From CATOSP01 sp965204715 (GTDB lineage: Bacteria; Chloroflexota; Dehalococcoidia; Lucifugimonadales; UBA3495): 64,000 bases of DNA. Location: NCBI GenBank assembly GCA_965204715.1, contig OZ242009.1, positions 2,604,001 through 2,668,000 of the forward strand. Direction: 5' to 3'. A model generated the notes under the pieces. The model was given only the letters and a program-made list of their open reading frames with translations, was not told the DNA's origin and made no database searches. Each line of letters starts with the position of its first letter. Within the stretch, counting starts at the first letter, position 1. Shown here piece by piece: positions 25,052 through 34,108 of this stretch. The position numbers and the translations under genes are program-made.

Positions 25052-26023
25052 GTGAATCCCACCCTCACTGCTGTCGAAGGGTTGGAGGTAGGCCATTCCA
25101 CCGACCTCGTGAATGCCACAGGCTGTTCGGTCGTGCTTTGCCGTAACGGGGCAGTGGGTGGTGTCGATGTACGAGGAGGATCGCCCGGCACCAGGGAGAC
25201 CGACCTTCTACGCCCCGCCCATCGTGTGGACCGGGTCCACGCCGTTCTGCTCAGCGGTGGGAGCGCCTTTGGGCTTGACGCAGCTTCGGGAGTCGTGGCC
25301 TATCTCGAGGAAGAAGGGGTCGGGTTTCGGGTTGGCCCGGCCATCGTCCCTATCGTTTCAGCCGCAATCCTCTTCGATCTGGGTCTTGGAAACTCTGGCA
25401 TCCGTCCCGGCCTTGAGGATGGCAGGGCAGCATGTTTGGCTGCAAACACCAGCCTGGTCCCTGAAGGGACGTGCGGGGCAGGCACGGGAGCAACGGTGGC
25501 TAAGGGCCGGGGCCGGGAGTACGCTCTAAAGTCCGGTATCGGTTCCGCGAGCATCCGGTTGCCCCAGGGTCCCGTCGTTGCGGCTCTTGTCGCGGTAAAC
25601 GCCTATGGCGGTGTCTACGATCACCGCTCCGGGCGGTTGGTTGCGGGTCCCCGGAGCGATGATGGAAATGAGATGTTCGACCCTGTGGAAGTCCTGCTGG
25701 ACCATGATATGGGGACCTCCGCAACGGGATTAGCCAATACCACCATCGGCGTAGTTGCTACCGACGCCCCCCTTACCCGCGAGGAAACAAACCATCTGGC
25801 CACCCTGAGTCACGACGGTCTGGCCATGACCATCCGTCCCTGTCATACCATGCGTGATGGCGACACTATGTTCGCTCTGGCAACGGGTCGCCACATCGGG
25901 ACATTCGACCTGACCGCTTTGGGGGCGGCGGTCGTCGAAGCTACTGCCCAAGCGGTTCTGAGGGCCGTCCAGACATCTACCGGGCTGGCCGGGACCCCCT
26001 CTGTCGGAGAGTTGTCCTCGTGA
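25052..26023 (+). CDS. P1 family peptidase (DmpA/L-aminopeptidase-like)
   Basis: This 323-residue protein has LTAVEGLEVGHST near the start, VLLSGGSAFGLDAASGV, GTCGAGTGATVAKG, VNAYGGVYD, then ANTTIGVVATDAPL near residue 230, which contains the nucleophile region (Thr or Ser preceded by Asn) at which DmpA-type precursors self-cleave. Known members are aminopeptidases acting on beta-amino or D-amino acid peptides. It starts with GTG after GGAGGAGTT. Its stop codon overlaps the next start (GTGA), so the two are translationally coupled. Confidence 0.8.
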   Translation: MNPTLTAVEGLEVGHSTDLVNATGCSVVLCRNGAVGGVDVRGGSPGTRETDLLRPAHRVDRVHAVLLSGGSAFGLDAASGVVAYLEEEGVGFRVGPAIVPIVSAAILFDLGLGNSGIRPGLEDGRAACLAANTSLVPEGTCGAGTGATVAKGRGREYALKSGIGSASIRLPQGPVVAALVAVNAYGGVYDHRSGRLVAGPRSDDGNEMFDPVEVLLDHDMGTSATGLANTTIGVVATDAPLTREETNHLATLSHDGLAMTIRPCHTMRDGDTMFALATGRHIGTFDLTALGAAVVEATAQAVLRAVQTSTGLAGTPSVGELSS

Positions 26024-26910
26024 TTGCCAGGGATGCAGGCATCGGGTTCATCGGCGCGGGAGTCCTGGGAAATGGACTTGCCTTGGCCCTTTCCCATCGC
26101 GGCTACCGGGTTGTGGGCGCCAGCAGCCGCAGGTTGGAGTCGGCGCAGGTATTGGCAGACCGGGTCACGGGCTGCGATGTGTTCGAGACAGGCCAGCGCC
26201 TCGCCGATGCCGCCGATGTCGTGTTCATCACCACTCCCGACTCGGTAATCACCGAAGTCGCGCGGTCTATCCGGTGGCGTCCAGGCCAAGGTGTAGTCCA
26301 TTGCTGCGGTGCGTCATCGGCAGAAATCCTCGGGCCTGCGTCAGGCATGGGCGCTCTTACCGGTGTCTTCCATCCTCTCCAGACATTTGCTGGCCTCGAT
26401 TCGCCTGAGGAGGCCGTCGCCAGTTTGGTAGGAGTCACCTTCGCCGTGTCCGGAGAAATGGGACTAGCGGAATTCCTGGCTGGTCTCGCTGATGATTTGG
26501 GTGGCCGCTCCATTACCATATCCGACGGCGACAGGCCCCTCTACCATGCGTCGGCGGTCATGGCCTGCGGGTATATGGTTGCTCTCATACGGGCGGCGGT
26601 GGAGTTATGGGAAGAGATCGGTTTCAGCTCCGATGAGGCGGTAGGCGCCCTGTATCCCCTGGCCCGCGCCACTCTGGAGAACGTACACCGCAGAGGGTTG
26701 GCCGGCGCCTCTACCGGCCCCGTCGTGCGTGGAGACATGGAGACCCTTCATGGGCACCTGGAAGCGTTGTTCCAGAGGCTCCCGGAGCTGGTGCCCCTCT
26801 ACGCAGACCTGGTCCGGGCGTCGCTGCCTCTTGGAGCGCGTCGAGGGGTTGGACCCGACAGCCTGTTGGCTATCGAAGAGCTTGTAGACCACTACTCTCG
26901 TGTCGGGTAA
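26020..26910 (+). CDS. Rossmann-fold DUF2520 protein, candidate ketopantoate reductase
   Basis: The N-terminal IGFIGAGVLGNGLALAL motif is a nucleotide-binding Rossmann loop, followed by VVFITTPDSVI and GVFHPLQTFAGLD, and the C-terminal helical DUF2520 domain (from about residue 160). This is similar to the fold of ProC or ketopantoate reductase. The gene overlaps the P1 peptidase gene by four bases and is followed by panB and panC, while no panE is visible. A role as 2-dehydropantoate 2-reductase is an inference from this context. Confidence 0.7.
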   Translation: MIARDAGIGFIGAGVLGNGLALALSHRGYRVVGASSRRLESAQVLADRVTGCDVFETGQRLADAADVVFITTPDSVITEVARSIRWRPGQGVVHCCGASSAEILGPASGMGALTGVFHPLQTFAGLDSPEEAVASLVGVTFAVSGEMGLAEFLAGLADDLGGRSITISDGDRPLYHASAVMACGYMVALIRAAVELWEEIGFSSDEAVGALYPLARATLENVHRRGLAGASTGPVVRGDMETLHGHLEALFQRLPELVPLYADLVRASLPLGARRGVGPDSLLAIEELVDHYSRVG

Positions 26911-26931
26911 ACGTTACTGGTAACGCAGACC

Positions 26932-26967
26932 CCTCTGCGCGGCGAAGGGCCGGCACGCGCGCAGAGG
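26932..26967 (+). other. Inverted repeat between the DUF2520 gene and panB
   Basis: CCTCTGCGCG (26932-26941) pairs with CGCGCAGAGG (26958-26967), a perfect 10-base stem with a 16-base loop, 28 bases before panB. No T run follows, so it is more likely a processing or regulatory hairpin than a terminator. Confidence 0.4.
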
Positions 26968-26994
26968 TTCCAGGTTTCAGCGGAGGTTGGAGTT

Positions 26995-27834
26995 ATGCCG
27001 CGAATAACAGTCCAGGACATCGCCGAAATGAAGGCCAGTGGTCGTAAGATTCCGATGCTCACCGCATACGATTACACCACCGCACTCATGGCGGACGCGG
27101 CAGAGGTGCCGATGCTCCTGGTCGGCGATAGCCTGGGCATGGTAGTTCTGGGGTATGAGTCCACCATACAGGTCACGATGGAGGACATCCTGCACCATTG
27201 CAAGGCAGTGGTGCGAGGCTCCAAGAACGCTATGGTCGTGGCCGACCTGCCCTTTATGTCCTACCAGATTGACCCGGCCCAGGCAATGACCAACGCGGCG
27301 AGACTGGTGCAGGAGGGCGGCGCCCAGGCCGTCAAACTGGAGGGCGGGGAGTGGATGGCTGATACGGTGGCCCGGATCGTCCAGTGCGGCATCCCGGTGA
27401 TGGGTCATATCGGCTTGACGCCCCAGTCCATCAATGCTTTCGGCGGCTACCGGGTCCAGGGGCGTGACCGTCGCGCCGCCGCCCAAATGCTCCAGGACGC
27501 CAAGGCGCTGGAGGAGGCGGGGGCTTTCGCCGTCGTCCTGGAGTTAGTCCCCACCCAGTTGGCCGGTCTCATATCCCGCCGCCTGGCCGTCCCAACCATC
27601 GGTATAGGGGCCGGACCGGAATGCGATGGCCAGGTCCAGGTCCTCCACGACATGCTGGGGCTGTTCACCGACTTCGTCCCCCGGCACGCCAGGCAATTCG
27701 CCAAGCTGGCCGAGTCCATGCGTGAAGCCTTCACAACCTACGTACAGCAAGTCGAGGACGGCAGCTTCCCTACTGCCAGGCAGAGCTTCGGAATGGACGA
27801 GTCGGTGTTGGAAGAGTTGACGGTCCTCCCCTAA
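26995..27834 (+). CDS. panB: 3-methyl-2-oxobutanoate hydroxymethyltransferase
   Basis: PanB makes ketopantoate from alpha-ketoisovalerate and methylene-tetrahydrofolate. Seen motifs: LTAYDYTTALMADAA, LVGDSLGMVVLGYE (Mg-binding Asp), DLPFMSYQ, AVKLEGG, MGHIGLTPQSIN and a C-terminal IGIGAGPECDGQVQVLHDM block. The 279-residue length is standard. A GGAGGTTGGAG ribosome binding site precedes the ATG. It is followed after six bases by panC. Confidence 0.95.
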   Translation: MPRITVQDIAEMKASGRKIPMLTAYDYTTALMADAAEVPMLLVGDSLGMVVLGYESTIQVTMEDILHHCKAVVRGSKNAMVVADLPFMSYQIDPAQAMTNAARLVQEGGAQAVKLEGGEWMADTVARIVQCGIPVMGHIGLTPQSINAFGGYRVQGRDRRAAAQMLQDAKALEEAGAFAVVLELVPTQLAGLISRRLAVPTIGIGAGPECDGQVQVLHDMLGLFTDFVPRHARQFAKLAESMREAFTTYVQQVEDGSFPTARQSFGMDESVLEELTVLP

Positions 27835-27840
27835 CCTCCT

Positions 27841-28698
27841 TTGCCATCGGTTTTGCGTATGCAGATGCTACGGACTGCTCAGGAAATGGCAATGGCGTGC
27901 CGGAACGTAACGCATCCCCTGGGGCTCGTGCCGACAATGGGTGCGCTCCATGACGGCCACCTGTCTCTGGTCCGGCAGGCGCGCCTGGACAACGAGACCC
28001 TCGCGGCAACCATCTTCGTCAACCCCACCCAGTTCGGCGAGGGAGAAGACCTTGCCGAATACCCTCGCCCTATTGAAGATGACCTATCAGCCTTGGAACA
28101 GGAAGGCGCTGACCTCGTGTATGTCCCTCCGGTGACGGAAGTCTACCCGCCGGGGTTCAACACCTGGGTCGAAGTGCCAGGCCTGAGCGACCGGCTGGAA
28201 GGGGCGCACCGTCCTGGCCATTTCCGCGGCGTCGCCACTGTGGTCGCCAAGTTGTTCAACCTCATACGCCCCGACCGCGCCTACTTCGGCCAGAAGGACG
28301 GCCAGCAGACCGTGGTGATACGCCGCATCGCCAAAGACCTGGATATGGGTGTGGAAGTCGTCGTGCTGCCCACGGTGCGGGAGGCCGACGGCCTCGCTCT
28401 CAGCAGCCGCAACGTATACCTGAGCGATGAGGAACGCCAGGCCGCGCCGGTGGTCTATCGTGCGCTCTGCGCATCCCGGAGACTATGGGAAAGCGGTGTT
28501 GTGGACGCTGAAATGTTGCGGGAGGAAGTGTGGGGGGTGCTCGAGGCGGAGCCGCTCGTCCAGCGCATCGACTACGTGAGTGTGGCCGATACTGAGACCC
28601 TTGAGGAACTGAACCGCATAGACGGTGCGGTGATGGTGTCGGTAGCAGTCCAGATAGGCCGCCCCCGCCTCATCGACAACATCATCCTGGGCCAATAA
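27841..28698 (+). CDS. panC: Pantoate-beta-alanine ligase
   Basis: PanC joins pantoate and beta-alanine using ATP. The HxGH nucleotidyl motif is in LVPTMGALHDGHLSL, FVNPTQFGEGEDL and FGQKDGQQ follow, and READGLALSSRNVYLS is the KMSKS-like block. Length is 285 residues if the TTG at 27841 is the start; an ATG at 27859 (MQMLRTAQ) is an equally good alternative. Located six bases after panB. The gene converges with etfA. Confidence 0.94.
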   Translation: MPSVLRMQMLRTAQEMAMACRNVTHPLGLVPTMGALHDGHLSLVRQARLDNETLAATIFVNPTQFGEGEDLAEYPRPIEDDLSALEQEGADLVYVPPVTEVYPPGFNTWVEVPGLSDRLEGAHRPGHFRGVATVVAKLFNLIRPDRAYFGQKDGQQTVVIRRIAKDLDMGVEVVVLPTVREADGLALSSRNVYLSDEERQAAPVVYRALCASRRLWESGVVDAEMLREEVWGVLEAEPLVQRIDYVSVADTETLEELNRIDGAVMVSVAVQIGRPRLIDNIILGQ

Positions 28699-28773
28699 GG
28701 CTGTAAGGCGCAATCTTCTTTGGTCCCCCTTCGAGGAGGAGAGACTATAGCCGCGGGTTACCGAGGAGAGTCC

Positions 28774-29772
28774 CTAGCCCTCCGTCAGTTCCCGGACCGC
28801 TTCGGCAAAGGCCGGGACAACCTGCTCCCAGTCGCCAACCACGCCGTAGCGTGCTTCCTTGAAGATGTTGGCCTCGGCGTCCTTGTTGATCGCCACTATC
28901 ACCTTGGAACCGGAACACCCGGCAAGGTGCTGGCTTGCGCCTGATATGGCGACGGTGATGTACAGATCAGGGGTGACGGTCTTGCCGGTCAGTCCCACCT
29001 GGTAGCTGGCCGGGACCCAGCCTGAGTCTACAGCGGCGCGAGAGGCGCCCACTGCGCCGCCAAGCAGCTTGGCCAACTCCTCCAGGTCCCGGAACGGCTC
29101 CGGTCCTCCCAGTCCGCGGCCGCCGGATACCACGATCCGGGCGTCCTCCAGTTTGATTCCCTCCGCCTCTTCCTGGACGGTGTTCACCACCCGGCTCCGG
29201 GCCTGTGATTCGTCCAGTTCCACCGGGAAAGACACCACCTCGCCCTGCCGGGAAGAGTCGGGGTCCAACGGCTCATAGACCTTGGGCCGCACCGCGGCAA
29301 TCTGGGGAGTGTAGGCAAGGCTGACCACCGCTACGGCGTTTCCTCCGTAGACCGGGCGGTTAGCCAGCAGCGTCCTGGTTTCCTGGTCTACGGATACTTC
29401 CAGGCAGTCCTGGGCTAGTCCCACGCCCAACCGGAACGCCAGCCTTGGAGCCAACTCCCGGCCTTCATTGGTCCTGCCGATAAGGACGACCCGGGGCGCA
29501 GACTCACGGCATAGCGAGTCCAGGGCCGCCAGCGAAAACTCCACCTGGTACTCGGCTAGAAGCGGGTGAGTTACCGCGTATACCTTGTCCGCGCCGTAGG
29601 CAATCGCCTGCTGCGATGGAACATCCAGGGTATCGCCGAGAAGGCTGACCGCTAGTTCTTCCCCCAGGTCGTCCGCGGCCTTCCGCCCGACCGCCAACAA
29701 CTCTCGGGAAGTGGGACTGAGTTCGCCGTCGATTGAGTCACCCACGACCAGTACGCCTGTCGCCTCGGGCAT
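28774..29772 (-). CDS. etfA: Electron transfer flavoprotein alpha subunit
   Basis: The C-terminal FAD domain is clear: SGGRGLGGPEPFRDLEELA, GASRAAVDSGWVP, YQVGLTGKTVTPDLYI, AISGASQHLAG and INKDAEANIF. EtfA carries FAD and accepts electrons from acyl-CoA or similar dehydrogenases, passing them to the quinone pool. It is 332 residues long and follows etfB after a 58-base gap. No Etf-quinone oxidoreductase is in the window. Confidence 0.95.
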   Translation of the reverse strand: MPEATGVLVVGDSIDGELSPTSRELLAVGRKAADDLGEELAVSLLGDTLDVPSQQAIAYGADKVYAVTHPLLAEYQVEFSLAALDSLCRESAPRVVLIGRTNEGRELAPRLAFRLGVGLAQDCLEVSVDQETRTLLANRPVYGGNAVAVVSLAYTPQIAAVRPKVYEPLDPDSSRQGEVVSFPVELDESQARSRVVNTVQEEAEGIKLEDARIVVSGGRGLGGPEPFRDLEELAKLLGGAVGASRAAVDSGWVPASYQVGLTGKTVTPDLYITVAISGASQHLAGCSGSKVIVAINKDAEANIFKEARYGVVGDWEQVVPAFAEAVRELTEG

Positions 29773-29830
29773 CGTTCCTCCATTGGTGGGAATCCCCTGG
29801 TCCCTCTTGAGTGGTGGGGTGAGGGGAAAT

Positions 29831-30631
29831 TTAGATTATCTTTGCTTCCCGCAGCCGCATGGCCAGTTGCCTGCCTGCATCTGCGCCATCCTCACCCTCG
29901 ACTATCTCGCATTGCTGCTCGCTGACCGGGATGAAGAGGTTCCGCAACGTAACGCGGGGCTCTAGCTGTCCGGCATCCATGTCCAGGTCCGCCGCGCTCC
30001 AGATGGTGGGCCGCTTCCGGGTAGCGGCCATGATGCCGCGCAGGGTTGGATACCGTGGTTGGCCCAATTCGTTGCTCACGGTGACCAGCGCCGGCAACGG
30101 GGCCTCCACTACTTCATAACCGTCGGGAGTGACCCGCTCCACTGAGACCTTTTCACCCACCACGTCAACCTTCTTGCCCAGCGCTACAGTGGAGAGTCCC
30201 AAAATCTCCGCCACGCCCAGGGGGACCTGTGCGTTGTCCCAGTCAGAGGCCTGGCGCCCGCAGATGATCAGATCGAACCCGCCCAGCTTGTTGATTGCGC
30301 TGGTCAGGACCTGAGCAGTGAAGAAGCTGTCGATTGTGTTTTCGAAAGAGTCATCCTGAAGCAGGACCAACTCGTCCGCGCCCATCGACAGCGGTTTCTT
30401 CATCACGTCCAGGGCAAAGGATGTGCCCATCGATAGTACGGTGACTGTAGCCTCCTGCGAGTCCTTGATCTGGAGGGCCGCCTCTACGGCGTTCTCGTCG
30501 AAACCGTTGACAACCGGGGGAATGTTCGCCGGAGGCACCACGGCCTTTGCTTCATCGTCGATGCGAAATGCGGCCAGGGGCATTTCCGGGTCGATTACCT
30601 GCTTGGCGAGCACGGCGATGTTCACCGGCAT
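29831..30631 (-). CDS. etfB: Electron transfer flavoprotein beta subunit
   Basis: This 266-residue protein shows the AANH-type fold: MPVNIAVLAKQVIDPEMPLA, DENAVEAALQIKD, TVLSMGT, ADELVLLQDDSFE, GRQASDWDNAQVPLGVAEIL and TPDGYEVVEAPLPALVTVSNE. It binds AMP and forms the EtfAB heterodimer. The ATG at 30631 is preceded by TGGAGGG; 39 upstream codons in frame are rejected as untranslated leader. The promoter sits just upstream. Confidence 0.95.
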   Translation of the reverse strand: MPVNIAVLAKQVIDPEMPLAAFRIDDEAKAVVPPANIPPVVNGFDENAVEAALQIKDSQEATVTVLSMGTSFALDVMKKPLSMGADELVLLQDDSFENTIDSFFTAQVLTSAINKLGGFDLIICGRQASDWDNAQVPLGVAEILGLSTVALGKKVDVVGEKVSVERVTPDGYEVVEAPLPALVTVSNELGQPRYPTLRGIMAATRKRPTIWSAADLDMDAGQLEPRVTLRNLFIPVSEQQCEIVEGEDGADAGRQLAMRLREAKII

Positions 30632-30672
30632 GTGGAACCCTCCAGATATATACGCTGGCTCAAACTGTGTGA

Positions 30673-30702
30673 AACATATCACCAACGCTCGCGGCGTGTC
30701 AA
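30673..30702 (-). promoter_or_regulatory. Predicted promoter of etfBA
   Basis: On the minus strand TTGACA (30697-30702) and TATGTT (30673-30678) have an 18-base spacer, about 40 bases upstream of the etfB ATG. Confidence 0.6.
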
Positions 30703-30801
30703 ACTCCCGGTATCCCGTCTTGTCCATAAAAGGGCGACAGTGGGACACTGTTCAGACGCGCCGGGGATATTTGGTATAGCGGTATTGCCCACAATGAATG
30801 A

Positions 30802-30814
30802 TATAATTGTTATA
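30802..30814. promoter_or_regulatory. TATAAT-containing palindrome in the etfB-htpX gap
   Basis: TATAA-TTG-TTATA (30802-30814) is a perfect short palindrome and contains a TATAAT. It could be a -10 element for htpX or a small operator; no matching -35 is seen at 16-18 bases. The rest of the gap to 30991 is unremarkable. Confidence 0.3.
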
Positions 30815-30991
30815 CAGAACTCCGGTTGCTCCGACGGGACTTCAATCAGCCTGGAGATACAATCGGCAGGATGCAACGTAATCCTATAGTTTGGGTAGTG
30901 TGGGGCTATTTGCAAGGGCTTTATCCAGGGTTAGGACGCTCCAGCTCACATACCATCTTCCGCCGGAGCGTGATGGGAGAACGACAGCGCA

Positions 30992-31840
30992 ATGAACACC
31001 ATTAAGACCTTTTTCTTCCTGATGGTCCTCACCGGCTTGCTCCTCATGGTGGGTGGGCTTATCGGTGGGGAAGTGGGCATCTTCATCGCCCTCATATTCG
31101 CCATCGTTATGAACTTCGGCGCCTACTGGTTCAGTGACCGCATTGCATTGGGCATGACCCACGCCTATGAGGTCACCGAACAGGAGGACCCGGAACTATA
31201 CGGGCTGGTGGCGCACCAGGCATCTCTGGCGGGGCTGCCAATGCCCAAGGTCTACGAGATCGACTCTGACTCGCCCAACGCTTTCGCCACCGGGCGAAGT
31301 CCTAACCACGCAACGGTGGCGGTAACGACCGGTATCCGCCGTATTCTGACCCGCGAGGAACTCAGCGCAGTGCTGGCCCATGAAATGGCCCACGTCGGCA
31401 ACCGAGACACCCTGATAATGGCGGTCGTGGCCAGCATAGCAGGAGCCATCTCAATGCTGGCGTTCATGGCCCAATTCGCCGCCATTTTTGGAAGTTTCGG
31501 CGGAGACCGGGACCGCGGAGGCGGCATCATCGGCTTGTTGGTCGCCGCCATCATCATGCCTATTGCCGCCACACTGGTGCGGCTTGCCATCTCCCGCGCC
31601 AGGGAATATCAGGCCGATGCCACCGGGGCCAAGACGTGTGGCAACCCCCACGCCCTTGCCAGCGCCCTGGAAAAGCTGGAGATGGGCAGCGAGGTCCGGC
31701 CTATGCAGGTCTCTGAGTCCGCTTCTCACTTGTTCATCGTCAACCCACTAAGCGGGAAGACAATGGCCCGGCTCTTCTCGACTCACCCGCCCATTGAAGA
31801 GCGAGTCAGGCGCCTGCGTGAAATGCACCCCGGCTTCTAG
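30992..31840 (+). CDS. htpX: M48 family zinc metalloprotease, HtpX-like
   Basis: Two N-terminal membrane helices (residues about 5-22 and 29-46) precede SPNHATVAVTTGIRRILTREEL and the zinc motif AVLAHEMAHVGNRD (HExxH). Two more membrane segments follow near residues 150-200, then AREYQADATGAK gives the third zinc ligand (Glu). HtpX degrades misfolded inner-membrane proteins. Length (282 residues) is normal. It overlaps or nearly touches the downstream membrane-protein gene, depending on that gene's start. Confidence 0.93.
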   Translation: MNTIKTFFFLMVLTGLLLMVGGLIGGEVGIFIALIFAIVMNFGAYWFSDRIALGMTHAYEVTEQEDPELYGLVAHQASLAGLPMPKVYEIDSDSPNAFATGRSPNHATVAVTTGIRRILTREELSAVLAHEMAHVGNRDTLIMAVVASIAGAISMLAFMAQFAAIFGSFGGDRDRGGGIIGLLVAAIIMPIAATLVRLAISRAREYQADATGAKTCGNPHALASALEKLEMGSEVRPMQVSESASHLFIVNPLSGKTMARLFSTHPPIEERVRRLREMHPGF

Positions 31841-31871
31841 CCTTCGACCCTTGCCGGTGCGACTGCCAGCC

Positions 31872-32600
31872 TTGACCAACAATATCCGCTACCGGGTGCC
31901 CGAGCTATCCGGTCAGTATCCCGGCGCTTTGTCCCGGATCCTCTATGTCCTCGACTTATTGCGCCCGGTTGCGGCACTGGCTTTGGCTATGACCGTCGCC
32001 GCCGGACTGTTGCTGCTGGTCTGGGGACACACGGTAACGACCGTCCTGCTCGACAATTGGCCGTACCAGGGTGTGCTTGCCGGGACGAACTCAGAAAGCC
32101 GGACAGTCCCGGCCGGGTTCACTGAGCGAACAAACGAGCTTCGCCTATGGCTGGCTCGCTCCCAGGAGTTGGCGCGAGGGGCAGCTTTGCCTCTGATTGC
32201 CGGGAGTGGGTTGGCGCTGGTAATGCTGTTCGCCTCCCGGGTGCTTCTTGGGTTGCAATGGCTGGGAGGAACGGTGGCCATCACAGGCGGGGCAACATGG
32301 GCTGCCGCAGCCCTGCTCGCGGCCCACTTGCCAAACAGACTGGCAGACCTGGCCGCTTCCCAGATCGGAATCGACCAGACGCTACAGCCCGATGTAACCA
32401 GTTATATCGGCGAAGCCGTCCCTCCCGTAGTTTGGCACCTGGCAGTAGCCGTGTCCGACGCGGGGGCAATAGCCATGCTTGCAGGAGCGTCGTTACTGCT
32501 GTTCTCGGTCTTTCCTTCAGTCCGCAGCAGGTGGCGGTCGAGTCAGAATCCTCGGCGCAGAAGTCGAATCAGGGCTTCGGGACCACAGACCGCTGTCTAA
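31872..32600 (+). CDS. Hypothetical multi-pass membrane protein
   Basis: Four hydrophobic segments are visible (around VAALALAMTVAAGLLLLVWG, LPLIAGSGLALVMLFAS, GGTVAITGGATWAAAALLAA and SDAGAIAMLAGASLLLFSVF), with a basic C-terminal tail rich in Arg and Ser. No family recognised. The start is uncertain: a TTG at 31872 gives 242 residues; the frame is open upstream into htpX. It is co-directional with htpX and may be co-transcribed with it. Confidence 0.5.
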   Translation: MTNNIRYRVPELSGQYPGALSRILYVLDLLRPVAALALAMTVAAGLLLLVWGHTVTTVLLDNWPYQGVLAGTNSESRTVPAGFTERTNELRLWLARSQELARGAALPLIAGSGLALVMLFASRVLLGLQWLGGTVAITGGATWAAAALLAAHLPNRLADLAASQIGIDQTLQPDVTSYIGEAVPPVVWHLAVAVSDAGAIAMLAGASLLLFSVFPSVRSRWRSSQNPRRRSRIRASGPQTAV

Positions 32601-33547
32601 AAAATAGCGATCGGGTTCACCGGCGAGCCGGTCACGTTACGCAGTTTCAGTGGCGCAAGAGTCAACATGAACTCGTAGCGGCCCCGCTCCCGGCAGGTCT
32701 CGCTCAACTCCTCCAGGTTCGCGTTGTCGATCAGCCACAGGCCCAGCGTTACCAGGCACATAGTATGAGTCGGTGATACTATCGTCGCGTAGTGCCCGGG
32801 CCGGCAGTCGTTGGACGTGTCTGTGCCCAGCATCGCCACGCCCCGCTCCTTGAACCAGGGAGTGCAGGCTACCTGGCAGGCCGTCATCGGCTCCGAACCG
32901 GGAACGGGCCCTGTGTCCAATCGCTTGCGATAGTTGCCGGTCCGCACCAGCAGGACGTCCCCTTCCTCCACCCGAACGCCGTGGGCCTGCTCCGCCGCCT
33001 CCAGGTCCTCGGGCATCACCGGGTCCGTGGGGTCCATCCAGGGCACGCTCCGCACCGTCGGGATGTCCAGCAGCACCCCGCGGGTGACGATGCCGTTGGC
33101 CGCCGCCGGTTCGATGGAGTGGGTCTGCGCCCCTTCCCTCGACGTTATCCGGTTGGCGGGTTGGCCGTTGTATAGCTTCCCTTCCCATGAATAATGGGAC
33201 AGCGCATCGATGTGTGTGATGGTCTGGCCGTGAAAGACCATGCCGATGAACTCGGCGGCTCCGCGCCGTGTCAGCTTGCGCTCCGGTGGGTCGGTGTCCC
33301 GTCCCTCCCCGCTGTCCACCATGAAACGTTGCACTTGGTAGGTCACGTCGGCGGTCATATCGGTCACGATTGGCCGGGCGCAGCTTACTGATACACCGTC
33401 CTGCACCAGCGCAGCGGCCTGTTTGCGCTTGGCGGGAGTAATCAGGTTAAGACATCCCAATTGGTCGTCCGCGCCCCAGCGTCCCCAATTGCTGAGCGAG
33501 TTCATCCATTCCAAAACTCTAGCTTCCGACGGAATTTCGCGCGCCAT
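32597..33547 (-). CDS. Cyclase family protein (kynurenine formamidase-like)
   Basis: The cyclase-family metal motif HIDALSHYSWEGKLYNG (HxxxxxH pattern) is present near residue 112-118, and a RGVLLDIPTVRSV block, an EEGDVLLVRTGNYR block and CTPWFKERGVAMLGTD complete the family pattern. These enzymes hydrolyse amides or lactones, as in arylformamidase or isatin hydrolase. The 316-residue length fits. The ATG has an AGGAAAGGA ribosome binding site. It overlaps the end of the convergent membrane-protein gene by four bases. Confidence 0.82.
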   Translation of the reverse strand: MAREIPSEARVLEWMNSLSNWGRWGADDQLGCLNLITPAKRKQAAALVQDGVSVSCARPIVTDMTADVTYQVQRFMVDSGEGRDTDPPERKLTRRGAAEFIGMVFHGQTITHIDALSHYSWEGKLYNGQPANRITSREGAQTHSIEPAAANGIVTRGVLLDIPTVRSVPWMDPTDPVMPEDLEAAEQAHGVRVEEGDVLLVRTGNYRKRLDTGPVPGSEPMTACQVACTPWFKERGVAMLGTDTSNDCRPGHYATIVSPTHTMCLVTLGLWLIDNANLEELSETCRERGRYEFMLTLAPLKLRNVTGSPVNPIAIF

Positions 33548-33967
33548 GCTGTTGTCCTTTCCTGGCAGTCTATCCGTGATGATACTCGGTGTAATGGCCT
33601 TTCGAGGACCATGCCCATTCTACAACGGCGATAGCCTTGTCACACTTGCGAACATAACGCCTGAAAAGCGCAGCGACCGCACAGGCGTAACCTGGAGATG
33701 GCCATCTATAGCAATAACGTTCCATTTAGGTGGTCTGGTTCCCTGACACTTGGTCCCCTCCAGGCCCGAGCGCACTGTACCATCATGTATTCCGTGTAGG
33801 AGGTTGGAGTCGGGGGAACTCTGCGGGGATGTGTCTCTTATGTGTGCTCTGGCCAATCCCAAGGACGCGAGAAAATGACTGGTCTTGATCGGGGTCCCGG
33901 ATCCATCACTCGGCGGAAGCAGGCTGTACCACCCGATTCGGAACGCTGCCGGGTATCTCCTCGGCTG

Positions 33968-33996
33968 TTGATACGGTGTGGGACTGCCCCTATAAT
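33968..33996 (+). promoter_or_regulatory. Predicted promoter of the luciferase-like monooxygenase gene
   Basis: TTGATA (33968-33973) and a perfect TATAAT (33991-33996) have a 17-base spacer, about 113 bases upstream of the ATG at 34109. The rest of the 560-base gap from 33548 shows no supported gene. Confidence 0.7.
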
Positions 33997-34108
33997 GGGC
34001 GTGCGCGACAGGATTTGACACTGATGAGGCCCATCGATTGCCACCCGTTTCCCGCGGCCCTAGCTCGCCCTGGACCATTCAGCCAGCGCCAATCACAAGG
34101 AGGGACTG

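Noticed and set aside
34015..34020. A perfect TTGACA near the luciferase-like gene
   Set aside because: No -10 element lies 16-18 bases downstream; the TTGATA-TATAAT pair 40 bases upstream is the better promoter.
33620..34078. A 152-codon minus-strand frame in the gap before the luciferase-like gene
   Set aside because: No family resemblance, poor coding character and no ribosome binding site; it also covers the predicted plus-strand promoter.
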